Shown piece by piece: positions 4,014 through 9,836 of a stretch of DNA of 23,906 nt. Position numbers and translations under genes: made by a program. The notes beneath the pieces were generated by a model. It saw only the letters and a program-made list of their open reading frames with translations, made no database searches and was not told the DNA's origin. Every line of letters begins with the position of its first letter. Within the stretch, counting starts at the first letter, position 1. Source of the DNA: a virus; the IMG/VR virus record IMGVR_UViG_3300020348_000011, positions 1-23,906 of that record. One strand, written 5' to 3'.

Positions 4014-4544
4014 ATGGCAACTAATACTAAAACAAATAACTTAACACTTCTTGATAATATTAATTCATTTGTTGATTTTATGGATTGTTCACATATTCCT
4101 CCGACATCTGATGGTTCTTCATATAGTGATGGAACATATGATGTTGAATGGAATGTTGATAATATCTTATATTATGGTGGTTCGTTATCATATACTATAA
4201 ATCAAATTGAAGCTAAAAAATCTTATTATGACAATTTGACTTATAGATTAAATAATATGAATCAAGATACACACACCGATTCAGATATTGAAGATACAAA
4301 AGAAAAGATTGCATCTGTAGAACCTGTTATCTTTAACCTTTCTAAAATGGAAGCGTTACAACAAAGATTATTTTACGCATTTGTTGGACGTCATATTGGA
4401 ATTGAAATTGGAGATAATACTTCAATTCAAAATTTAGTTAAAGATGTTAGAAAATATTTAGATTCTAAAAAAAGAAAAAATATGGAATCTAAAAATTCTA
4501 ATAAGTTTGATATTGATTTAAATCAAACTGTTACTCTTAAATAA
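4014..4544 (+). CDS. Unknown protein under the structured leader
   Basis: A 176-residue protein I do not recognise. It is Asn/Asp/Ser/Tyr-rich at the N-terminus (about residues 1-55, with GSSYSDGTYDVEWNVDN), then predicted helical: a probable coiled coil at about 62-105 and another helix at about 110-165 containing KMEALQQRLFYAFVGRHIGI, ending in a lysine-rich segment and a polar tail. No membrane segment. ATG at 4014 has AAAGGA seven bases upstream, inside the long helix of the preceding RNA element. An intrinsic terminator follows 10 bases after the stop, and a candidate promoter lies before the RNA element, so the gene appears to be a transcription unit of its own. Expression is probably controlled by opening or processing of the leader (inference). 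Confidence 0.75.
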   Translation: MATNTKTNNLTLLDNINSFVDFMDCSHIPPTSDGSSYSDGTYDVEWNVDNILYYGGSLSYTINQIEAKKSYYDNLTYRLNNMNQDTHTDSDIEDTKEKIASVEPVIFNLSKMEALQQRLFYAFVGRHIGIEIGDNTSIQNLVKDVRKYLDSKKRKNMESKNSNKFDIDLNQTVTLK

Positions 4545-4553
4545 TATTAACTT

Positions 4554-4591
4554 ATTCCCTCTAGTCTTAATTGATTAGAGGGAATTTTTTT
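4554..4591 (+). terminator. Intrinsic terminator
   Basis: Perfect 10-bp stem, ATTCCCTCTA (4554-4563) with TAGAGGGAAT (4576-4585), a 12-base loop, and seven T (4585-4591) directly at the stem base. It ends the monocistronic unit of the 4014-4544 gene. No matching run lies on the other strand, so it acts rightward only. A second small hairpin, CTTTCTTT/AAAGAAAG (4595-4614), follows without a T-run. Confidence 0.9.
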
Positions 4592-4652
4592 GTACTTTCT
4601 TTTGAAAAAGAAAGATACCAAAGAAAACCATAACTTTAGATTGGAGCATATA

Positions 4653-4832
4653 ATGGCATTTCGTTATCATCTTATTTTGTTTTCAGTATTCATATATTCG
4701 TCTATAGTAGTCATAGATGGTTGGCATAAAAGTGAATTTGAATTCTGGACATCACTCATATACTTTTGTACATACATCTCAGTATACGGTGTTGAATTAA
4801 TAAAGTATCTATCTTCAAATGAAAGACCTTAA
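4653..4832 (+). CDS. Small two-pass membrane protein
   Basis: A 59-residue protein with two hydrophobic segments, about residues 5-22 (YHLILFSVFIYSSIVVI) and 32-50 (FWTSLIYFCTYISVYGVEL), joined by a short polar loop. The frame is open further upstream to a TTG at 4590, but the ATG at 4653 has GGAG six bases before it and gives a compact membrane protein, so I start there. It follows the terminator of the previous gene, so it needs its own promoter, which I could not identify. A 13-bp hairpin folds around its stop codon. Small membrane proteins in early phage regions often modify host envelope functions; here that is inference. Confidence 0.65.
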   Translation: MAFRYHLILFSVFIYSSIVVIDGWHKSEFEFWTSLIYFCTYISVYGVELIKYLSSNERP

Positions 4833-4847
4833 TTGGTTTTTCATTTG
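4816..4847 (+). other. Hairpin around a stop codon, possible terminator
   Basis: CAAATGAAAGACC (4816-4828) pairs with GGTTTTTCATTTG (4835-4847): 13 pairs with one G-U, loop TTAATT carrying the TAA stop (4830-4832). The sequence after it is T-rich but interrupted (ATTTATATTTT), so it may be a weak terminator or an mRNA 3'-end stabiliser for the small membrane protein. Confidence 0.5.
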
Positions 4848-4875
4848 CGGATTTATATTTTAAAATGTGCAAACT

Positions 4876-5053
4876 TGATGACCTCACTATCATCAGCACT
4901 AAGCAAGGCATCAATGCACCCGTAATGCAGGACAAAGCTCCTTCCTCATATATTGTCCTGCACTATGGTTGCATAGCCCGACTAGTTGCTATAAAACTGA
5001 CTAGCAATGTGCAACTATGTCAAGACTAAATAGGTTTGATTCCTATGCTTGGC
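4876..5053 (+). ncRNA. Hairpin array, possible structured non-coding RNA
   Basis: The 347 bases between 4833 and 5179 hold no credible gene but successive strong hairpins. TGATGA/TCATCA (4876-4881/4890-4895) has loop CCTCACTA. TGCAGGACAA/TTGTCCTGCA (4926-4935/4953-4962), a perfect 10 bp, has a 17-base loop containing CTCCTTCCTC. GTTGCA/TGCAAC (4968-4973/5010-5015) encloses TTGCTA/TAGCAA (4986-4991/5002-5007). GTCAAG/CTTGGC (5019-5024/5048-5053, one G-U) carries an apex ATAGG-TTTGATT-CCTAT (5030-5046) shaped like a tRNA T-arm. No tRNA or tmRNA could be completed. Direction is assumed rightward because the flanking genes are. It resembles no family I know. Confidence 0.5.
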
Positions 5054-5079
5054 AAAAGGTTTTTGGAATTTGTACCTAC

Positions 5080-5108
5080 TTGACGACTAACAAACAAAAA
5101 CATTTAAA
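5080..5108 (+). promoter_or_regulatory. Candidate early promoter
   Basis: TTGACG (5080-5085), 17-base spacer, TTTAAA (5103-5108); five and four of six consensus matches. Transcription would begin near 5115, within the hairpin at 5112-5144, and would serve the early operon that starts at 5180. Confidence 0.4.
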
Positions 5109-5111
5109 CTG

Positions 5112-5144
5112 TAGCTACATCTTTAACAGAACGAGATGTAGCTA
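5112..5144 (+). promoter_or_regulatory. Hairpin in the early-operon leader
   Basis: TAGCTACATCT (5112-5122) and AGATGTAGCTA (5134-5144) form a perfect 11-bp stem with loop TTAACAGAACG. No T-run follows, so it is not a terminator. It lies at the predicted 5' end of the early mRNA, 36 bases before the first start codon, where it could protect the mRNA or bind a regulator. Confidence 0.55.
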
Positions 5145-5179
5145 TAGCTATATTAGACTTAAAAACAAAGGAGTATATT

Positions 5180-5512
5180 ATGTCTAAATATTTAAAAGAA
5201 GATTCACGCCAACATCATTATGAAACTATTGTGCGTGAAGAACACGTCAAAGAAATCAATCGGATCAACACATTCCGAGAGATGTCTAATGAATATCAAG
5301 ATGTCATTCAAACTAAATATGCAGATGATACAGTTTCACACGATCAATTTGGTTTAGCTATGACATACTACAAAGAAATGGAGTTCTTAACAAAGTTATG
5401 TCTATTGCAAATAGAAAACAATATGATTTCAGATGAATATGTAGGTTATATGAAAGATATTGCTAAAGCTGTAGACAAACTAGAAAGGATTGCAAATGGC
5501 TCTACAAAGTAA
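5180..5512 (+). CDS. Unknown early protein
   Basis: A 110-residue charged, predicted all-helical protein (glutamate- and lysine-rich, with HHYETIVREEHVKEINRIN near residues 12-30 and a probable C-terminal helix at 84-105). I do not recognise it. The ATG at 5180 has a strong AAAGGAG eight bases upstream, within a 21-base start cassette repeated identically before the gene at 7178. It is the first gene of the early operon after the candidate promoter at 5080-5108, and its 3' end contains the ribosome binding site and start of the next gene (17-base overlap). First position in the operon suggests an early host-takeover role, which is inference. Confidence 0.7.
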   Translation: MSKYLKEDSRQHHYETIVREEHVKEINRINTFREMSNEYQDVIQTKYADDTVSHDQFGLAMTYYKEMEFLTKLCLLQIENNMISDEYVGYMKDIAKAVDKLERIANGSTK

Positions 5513-5675
5513 AAAATTATACAGATGTATAGTTACAACTAGTGAAACAACTTATGTTGAAGCAGATTGTGAAGAAGATGTAAAAGAAATGGCAATTTGT
5601 GGTCAAGTTAACTCGGTAACTGACCAAGAAGTTTTTGTTTCTAACATAGAGGAGGTGAAAACTATTGGCGATTGA
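5496..5675 (+). CDS. Small unknown early protein
   Basis: A 59-residue protein. The frame is open to a TTG at 5490, but ATG at 5496 has AAAGGA (5483-5488) seven bases upstream and is the better start. Sequence features: a basic start (MALQSKKLYRCIVTTSETTY), then a strongly acidic stretch (EADCEEDVKEMAICG) and an acidic C-terminus. The pattern of alternating hydrophobics (YRCIVTT, QEVFVSN) suggests a small beta-containing fold resembling phage proteins that present a strand-helix-strand unit. Function unknown. It overlaps the genes on both sides (17 and 11 bases), which implies coupled translation. Confidence 0.65.
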   Translation: MALQSKKLYRCIVTTSETTYVEADCEEDVKEMAICGQVNSVTDQEVFVSNIEEVKTIGD

Positions 5676-5925
5676 AGCACTAGAACAACAATATGAGTGG
5701 GAGTTGAATTCTGAACTTTACACTCTACAATACCTAATTAAGTGTGAGTATGAGATGCGAACAATACTTAAATGCACAGGTGCTATTGAAGTGGCTTTGC
5801 ATAATTGTGAAGCGAAAGAGTTATCGCAAGATAATTTGGAACGCATCACCACTTCTCTAACCATACTTAAAGAACAAGCTAAGGGGCTAGCTGATCTACT
5901 ACGAAAGGAAAAGTATGACCTTTAG
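5665..5925 (+). CDS. Unknown helical early protein, TTG start
   Basis: An 86-residue, predicted all-helical protein, unrecognised. It begins with TTG at 5665: GGAGG (5651-5655) lies nine bases before it and no ATG is suitably placed. The sequence contains two cysteines that could pair or bind metal (C28, C38, with another near 49) and a C-terminal helix ERITTSLTILKEQAKGLADLL. Start lies within the last codons of the previous gene. The GGAGG site is among the strongest in the window and exactly complements the CCTCC motifs in the structured element at 3904-3940; that link is speculative. Confidence 0.65.
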   Translation: MAIEALEQQYEWELNSELYTLQYLIKCEYEMRTILKCTGAIEVALHNCEAKELSQDNLERITTSLTILKEQAKGLADLLRKEKYDL

Positions 5926-5961
5926 CTTAACATTAATCTAACCATAAACAAAGGAGTAAAT

Positions 5962-6822
5962 ATGTTAGATGATATAAAAAAAGACTACGAGTTTCCAACA
6001 GAAATGGTGGAACTTGAAGCAATCAATAGAACAGATCATTTTCAAAACAAAAATTATTCTGTTCCAACTGATATGGCAAGAGCGTGTGTACGTACAGATA
6101 CCGGTCAGGTTCTGGGTATTCACGGCAGTAAATACAAACCTATCGCACACAAAGATGTAGTTGATAAAGTTATGCAAGGCGTTGAAAAAACGGGTATGTT
6201 TGACTATGAAACAAAGATAGAAGTCTTTGAGGCAGGTGCAAAAATGCGTGGCTCTGTTACATTCAACAACCTTGTAGTAGAACCACAGAAAGATGATATT
6301 ATTAAGTTTCGTATCAACTTCTTCAATTCATATGACCAATCGTGGGCATTTGCAACTATATGTGATGGCTTACGTTTGTGGTGTATGAATGGTTGCACTA
6401 CACCAATGAACGCATCAACATTACGATTCAAACATACAACAAATGTAAACATTCAGAGTATTACAGATCGTGTAAAATCTGGTCTTGATTTCTTTATGAA
6501 TTCTGGTATGGACTATTCACAATGGGCACATATCAAGTTGCATCCACATTCAGTTCAAAGATTTCTTGAACAAACATTATGCAAAACATTCAAACGTTCT
6601 TCTAATTCTATACCTTACAATGTAACAAGAACAGAAACATTACTTGAAGGTTTTGATAGAGAAGCACGATCATTAGGTAGAACTAAATGGGCATTGTACA
6701 ATGCAATGACATACTGGTCAACTCATACTGATGGACAGCGTGGACACGCTATTCGTAAACGTAGAGAAGATGAAGTGTCTAAAACATTAGGTTCTGTACA
6801 ATGGAAAGAACTAGTTGCATAG
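5962..6822 (+). CDS. DUF932 family phage/plasmid protein
   Basis: A 286-residue protein of the DUF932 (phage/plasmid-like) family, whose biochemical role is not established. Characteristic parts are visible: an N-terminal segment with ACVRTDTGQVLGIHGSKYKP (about residues 36-55), like the V-R-x-D-T-G-x-x-L-G-x-x-G-x-x-Y core of the family; the middle NSYDQSWAFATICDGLRLWC followed by MNGC (about 119-142), matching the N-S-x-D-x-S-x-A-F and C-x-N-G core; and a helical C-terminal half. The length fits the family (roughly 250-350). ATG at 5962 follows AAAGGAG by eight bases. These proteins often occur near phage recombination genes, as here. It ends with a stop followed by a possible promoter. Confidence 0.8.
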   Translation: MLDDIKKDYEFPTEMVELEAINRTDHFQNKNYSVPTDMARACVRTDTGQVLGIHGSKYKPIAHKDVVDKVMQGVEKTGMFDYETKIEVFEAGAKMRGSVTFNNLVVEPQKDDIIKFRINFFNSYDQSWAFATICDGLRLWCMNGCTTPMNASTLRFKHTTNVNIQSITDRVKSGLDFFMNSGMDYSQWAHIKLHPHSVQRFLEQTLCKTFKRSSNSIPYNVTRTETLLEGFDREARSLGRTKWALYNAMTYWSTHTDGQRGHAIRKRREDEVSKTLGSVQWKELVA

Positions 6823-6842
6823 TAGTATATAAATAGTATAAT
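6815..6842 (+). promoter_or_regulatory. Weak internal promoter candidate
   Basis: A perfect TATAAT (6837-6842) lies in the 42-base gap after the DUF932 gene, 16 bases after TTGCAT (6815-6820), which matches only three of six -35 positions. It would transcribe the small gene at 6865 and those beyond. A+T-rich DNA produces TATAAT often, so support is modest. Confidence 0.3.
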
Positions 6843-6864
6843 AAGAGTACGAAAGGAATATATT

Positions 6865-7062
6865 ATGACCGAGGGTGAAATCTTTGATGAGGTAGTTGCC
6901 CGTCTTGGTGAATCAGAATCTATACAAGAGTTTAGACATGCTGTAGAACCATTTGCAGAAACAATAATCTCATCACCACTATTTCCAAATGCCAAAAAAA
7001 GTCGTTTCAATGATGTTACATATCATATGTGGAACGATTATTGGTCTGAAAAATATTTATAG
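6865..7062 (+). CDS. Small acidic hypothetical protein
   Basis: A 65-residue protein, unrecognised. The first half is acidic and helical (TEGEIFDEVVARLGESESIQ), the second half aromatic with F-N-D-V-T-Y-H-M-W and W-S-E-K-Y at the end. The ATG has AAAGGA nine bases upstream. It lies alone between two short intergenic regions (42 and 115 bases), the second of which is rich in hairpins. The acidic profile would fit an early protein that mimics nucleic acid or binds a host factor, but nothing direct shows this. Confidence 0.65.
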   Translation: MTEGEIFDEVVARLGESESIQEFRHAVEPFAETIISSPLFPNAKKSRFNDVTYHMWNDYWSEKYL

Positions 7063-7148
7063 AATCATATGCAAGGTCTTTTTTATATATTTTGTGTGCC
7101 TTGCAATGATTAGGTTTGGGCGTACCTAGTTATGAGAAAACGCCCACC
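7063..7148 (+). promoter_or_regulatory. Two hairpins in an intergenic region
   Basis: AATCAT plus GCAAGG (7063-7068, 7071-7076) pair with CCTTGC plus ATGATT (7099-7104, 7106-7111) around a U-rich loop. TGGGCGT (7117-7123) pairs with ACGCCCA (7140-7146). Neither is followed by a T-run, so they are more likely mRNA processing or stability elements than terminators. Located just after the stop of the 65-residue gene and 30 bases before the next start. Confidence 0.5.
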
Positions 7149-7177
7149 ATAAATCCATTAAAACAAAGGAGTATATT

Positions 7178-7558
7178 ATGGATAAATATAATGTTGACTT
7201 AAAATTTGATCGCCAAACTTTAAAGTTTGGTAAGTCGCCAAACACGTGCGAGTTCATTGATTTTCATTTAGATAACCCAAAAGTTTGGGAACTGTACCTA
7301 CAGTTTGCATCTGATATGGTACATCACGGACACAAAAAATTATCAAGTGAAATGCTTATCAATCGTGTTCGTTGGGAAACAATGGTTAATACTACTGACA
7401 AACAATTCAAAATAAATAACAATCACAAACCTTATTATGCAAGACTCTTGCTCTCAACACAAAGGTTTAAGAATACAAAGTTCCTTGAAGTTAGACAAAG
7501 CTGTGCAGATGACTTATCATATTCCGAATGTGAAATATTGATGAGTCCATATGTATAG
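7178..7558 (+). CDS. Conserved phage protein of unknown function
   Basis: A 126-residue protein. The middle (about residues 31-95) carries a pattern I have seen in many phage hypothetical proteins: FHLDNPKVWELYLQFASDMV, then GHKKLSSEMLINRVRWETMV, then FKINNNHKPYYARLLL. That is D-N-P-x-V-W-x-L, S-x-E-x-x-x-x-R-x-R-W-E and K-I-N-N-N-x-x-x-Y-Y-A-R. No function is established to my knowledge; these proteins usually sit in the early region, as this one does. The ATG has AAAGGAG eight bases upstream in the 21-base cassette shared with the 5180 gene. Its last eight bases overlap the start of the HTH gene. Confidence 0.75.
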   Translation: MDKYNVDLKFDRQTLKFGKSPNTCEFIDFHLDNPKVWELYLQFASDMVHHGHKKLSSEMLINRVRWETMVNTTDKQFKINNNHKPYYARLLLSTQRFKNTKFLEVRQSCADDLSYSECEILMSPYV

Positions 7559-8033
7559 AATTGCAGTCAAAGAATTACAAGAAAGACGGCAACACCTAGG
7601 ATTATCTTCGCAAGAAGTTGCAGAAAAACTAGGTGTTTCCGATTCGTTAGTATCGCTTTGGGAATGTGGTAAAAAGCAACCAAGCAGCACTATGTTTTTT
7701 AATTGGATAACTGTGCTTGGCTTTAACTTTATTCTCAATGTACATCAATCTCAAATCCCAAAAACTTTTGAGCCAAGCTACGATACAAAGCGTTGGATCA
7801 CAGAAGAATTTGGAGAAAGGTATAACTATGAGCAAGAACTTAAAATCTTTATCAACCATTATCGGGCAGGTGCGACAACTAAATCGGATTGGCAGTACGC
7901 TTTCCGATCTTGGTTATTGCGTTCCAAGAAATTCCAATCCAATACAACTCAAACCACCGAGGGTACTGCAGAACGCCGTGAGCGTATTAACAATGTCTTT
8001 GCTATTAGCAATAAAACAAAACAAAGTAGATGA
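7551..8033 (+). CDS. XRE-type HTH protein with replication-protein-like C-terminus
   Basis: A 160-residue protein. Residues 6-55 form a helix-turn-helix of the XRE/Cro type: VKELQERRQHLGLSSQEVAE, then KLGVSDSLVSLWECGKKQPS. The C-terminal half, about residues 91-124, contains FINHYRAGATTKSDWQYAFR followed by SWLLR. This resembles the F-x-x-Y-W-x(n)-K-x-D-W-x-x-x-(F/W)-R-x-W block at the end of many phage replication-initiation (replisome organiser) proteins. It could therefore be an origin-binding protein as well as a repressor-like regulator. It starts inside the preceding stop (ATG 7551) without a strong ribosome binding site, suggesting coupled translation. Its last 206 bases overlap the gene beginning at 7828 in another frame. 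Confidence 0.75.
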   Translation: MYRIAVKELQERRQHLGLSSQEVAEKLGVSDSLVSLWECGKKQPSSTMFFNWITVLGFNFILNVHQSQIPKTFEPSYDTKRWITEEFGERYNYEQELKIFINHYRAGATTKSDWQYAFRSWLLRSKKFQSNTTQTTEGTAERRERINNVFAISNKTKQSR

Positions 8034-8433
8034 GTATGTAGCTACAGAAGATGATGCCACTAAAAGTTTACATTTATTAAATGAAACATTACGACATTGT
8101 AAAAAATTAATGTTACCTGCAGATCCTAAATATATAGGCACGGCTATAGAAATGTGTGCCTCTACATTTGGGTGTGATGTACCTAATGAACTTGGTTTAA
8201 AAATATACAAAGACATATTAGCAAAATATCCACAATGTATTATAGAAGAATACACAATAGAACTAATTAAAACTTACAAGTACAGGAGGTTGCCTGTACC
8301 TGCAGACTTTTTAAATATCTATGAACCACCATACGAACACGGAATGTTGTTCATAGAAAATACATATTTAAAAACAAAAAAGTTTGCAAACATAGTACAA
8401 AAGTGCTATAAAATAGATACGAAAGGAGTATAA
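7828..8433 (+). CDS. Unknown protein overlapping the HTH gene
   Basis: A 201-residue protein, unrecognised, helical in outline, with two cysteine-containing stretches (MCASTFGCDVPNELG near residues 115-129 and PQCIIEEY). The ATG at 7828 is preceded by GGAG and AAAGG (7812-7820), with AAAGG seven bases away, so I start there, though it overlaps the HTH gene by 206 bases. A later ATG at 7993 would cut the overlap to 41 bases but has a poor ribosome binding site. The frame extends upstream to 7717, without a better start. It ends two bases before the exonuclease gene. Position between a possible origin-binding protein and recombination genes suggests a replication role, by inference. Confidence 0.6.
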   Translation: MSKNLKSLSTIIGQVRQLNRIGSTLSDLGYCVPRNSNPIQLKPPRVLQNAVSVLTMSLLLAIKQNKVDEYVATEDDATKSLHLLNETLRHCKKLMLPADPKYIGTAIEMCASTFGCDVPNELGLKIYKDILAKYPQCIIEEYTIELIKTYKYRRLPVPADFLNIYEPPYEHGMLFIENTYLKTKKFANIVQKCYKIDTKGV

Positions 8434-8434
8434 T

Positions 8435-9244
8435 ATGCAACCAAAGAAAAAAGTAGAACGACCTAAAACACTTGGTGGTTCAGATGCTGTACGCATTATG
8501 GAAGGTGATTGGCACACACTCTGGAAAGAAAAGACAGGGCGTCAAGAACCTGCCAACTTGGATCGGGTGTTACCTGTACAAATCGGCATTGTTACAGAAC
8601 AATTAAACAAGCAATGGTTTGTTCAGGAAACAGGACATAAACTATTACCGGCTAGTAATCAACACGAATTCACAGATGGATTTCGCCACGCTAGTCTTGA
8701 TGGAATGGTAAATGTTAGTGACAAAATATGTGTCCTAGAGTGTAAGCATACCAATGCCAACAACACTTTAGAAAATGTTATACGAAAATATATGCCACAG
8801 CTACAACATTATATGCAAGTTGCAATGATGGATAGAGCGTACCTCTCAGTAATTTTTGGTAATATGAGATACGAATGGTGTGAAATAACATACGATAATG
8901 ATTACATAAAGATGCTTTACGAAATGGAAGATACCTTTTGGAAGCAACATATATTAAATGACAAAGAACCAGAAAATATAAAAGCAGAAAAAATAATACA
9001 AGACTATACAAATAACATAAAAGTAAACGATATGATTCGTATTGATATGGAGAAGAACAATGAGTTTGTAGCTAATGCACATGCTTGGCGTGAAACGAAA
9101 ATACCATACGATCAACACCGAGCAGTTGGTAAGGTATTGAAAGAACTAATACCTGCCAACTGTCGTCTTGCTGAAGGTGGTGGTATCAAAATATCACGAA
9201 CAAAAGCAGGACACCTAACCATCAAAGAAAACAAAGGAGGTTAA
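8435..9244 (+). CDS. YqaJ-type viral recombinase exonuclease
   Basis: A 269-residue 5'-3' exonuclease of the YqaJ/lambda-Exo type (PD-(D/E)XK fold), which would resect double-stranded ends for recombination by the annealing protein encoded next. Motifs: GGSDA (residues 14-18), G51 with E55 in the helix IGIVTEQLNK, D89 in HASLDGMV, E102 and K104 in VLECKHTN (the D...ExK catalytic set), and MPQLQHYMQVA (about 120-130), the Q-x-x-x-Y helix of the family. The length is typical. ATG follows AAAGGAG; the gene begins right after the preceding stop, and its 3' end carries the strong AGGAGG of the next gene. Forms a recombination module with the next two genes. Confidence 0.9.
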   Translation: MQPKKKVERPKTLGGSDAVRIMEGDWHTLWKEKTGRQEPANLDRVLPVQIGIVTEQLNKQWFVQETGHKLLPASNQHEFTDGFRHASLDGMVNVSDKICVLECKHTNANNTLENVIRKYMPQLQHYMQVAMMDRAYLSVIFGNMRYEWCEITYDNDYIKMLYEMEDTFWKQHILNDKEPENIKAEKIIQDYTNNIKVNDMIRIDMEKNNEFVANAHAWRETKIPYDQHRAVGKVLKELIPANCRLAEGGGIKISRTKAGHLTIKENKGG

Positions 9245-9245
9245 T

Positions 9246-9836
9246 ATGATGGGTAACATTGAACCAAGAGTAAAGAAAATACTACAAGAGTATGATCTTA
9301 AACCCGAACACGCACTCTGGGAACTAAAGCGTGGTGGTAAAGCAACATTAGTTATGTTGCACAAATACTGTGAACTTGTTGGAGCTAAAGCAGGTGTTGT
9401 CATTGATGACATACTTGAAGTAGAAACAAACTCTGCACAAGGTATTGCAGTAGTTAAATGCTATGCACACAATGACAAAATGAAAGTCATTACCTACGGA
9501 GAAGCAAGTCCTAAAAATAGTAAGGTTGCTTATCCATATGCAATGGCAGAGAAACGTGCTGTAGATAGAGCCATACTTAAACTTGTTGGATTACACGGCT
9601 TTGTATATTCAGAAGATGAGTTTGATACAACAGATCAGAAGATAGGTTCTGCAGATGATGACGCTATTAAAACATTTCTTACTAATATTGAAGGTAGCAA
9701 AACTATTAAACAAGCTACCGGATATTATGAAATGGCAAAAGTAAACATAGCTAAAGCCAAGAAATCTAATCCGGGATTGTATCAAATGGCTGTAGCTAAA
9801 TATGAATCTAAACGAAAGGAACTACAAAGTGTATAA
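9246..9836 (+). CDS. Putative single-strand annealing protein
   Basis: A 196-residue protein between an exonuclease and an SSB, the usual place of a phage single-strand annealing protein (recombinase partner of the exonuclease). The central block TYGEASPKNSKVAYPYAMAE, continuing KRAVDRAILKLVGLHG (about residues 79-115), has the pattern G-E-A-(S)-x-x-x-x-x-x-x-Y-P-x-A-M-A-E-K-R-A-x-D-R-x-I-L-K-L seen in phage proteins of this context and resembles the A-x-A-x-x-R-A helix of Rad52/Erf-like annealing folds. I cannot assign it to a named superfamily. The start may be either ATG at 9246 or 9249; AGGAGG is five or eight bases away. The 3' end holds the SSB ribosome binding site. Confidence 0.6.
   Translation: MMGNIEPRVKKILQEYDLKPEHALWELKRGGKATLVMLHKYCELVGAKAGVVIDDILEVETNSAQGIAVVKCYAHNDKMKVITYGEASPKNSKVAYPYAMAEKRAVDRAILKLVGLHGFVYSEDEFDTTDQKIGSADDDAIKTFLTNIEGSKTIKQATGYYEMAKVNIAKAKKSNPGLYQMAVAKYESKRKELQSV

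Noticed and set aside
3805-4020. 71-codon open frame on the minus strand of the same element
   Set aside because: It mirrors the inverted repeat, lacks a ribosome binding site and a protein-like composition, and has no partner genes in that direction.
3704-4024. 106-codon open frame on the plus strand across the large structured element
   Set aside because: It has no ribosome binding site, runs through the inverted repeat and into the next gene, and its composition follows from the GC-rich arms. The pairing explains the sequence better than coding.
4898-5055. tRNA or tmRNA gene suggested by the T-arm-like hairpin
   Set aside because: The acceptor pairing is weak and mismatched at its end, no anticodon arm, CCA end or tag reading frame can be found. 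Kept only as an observation.
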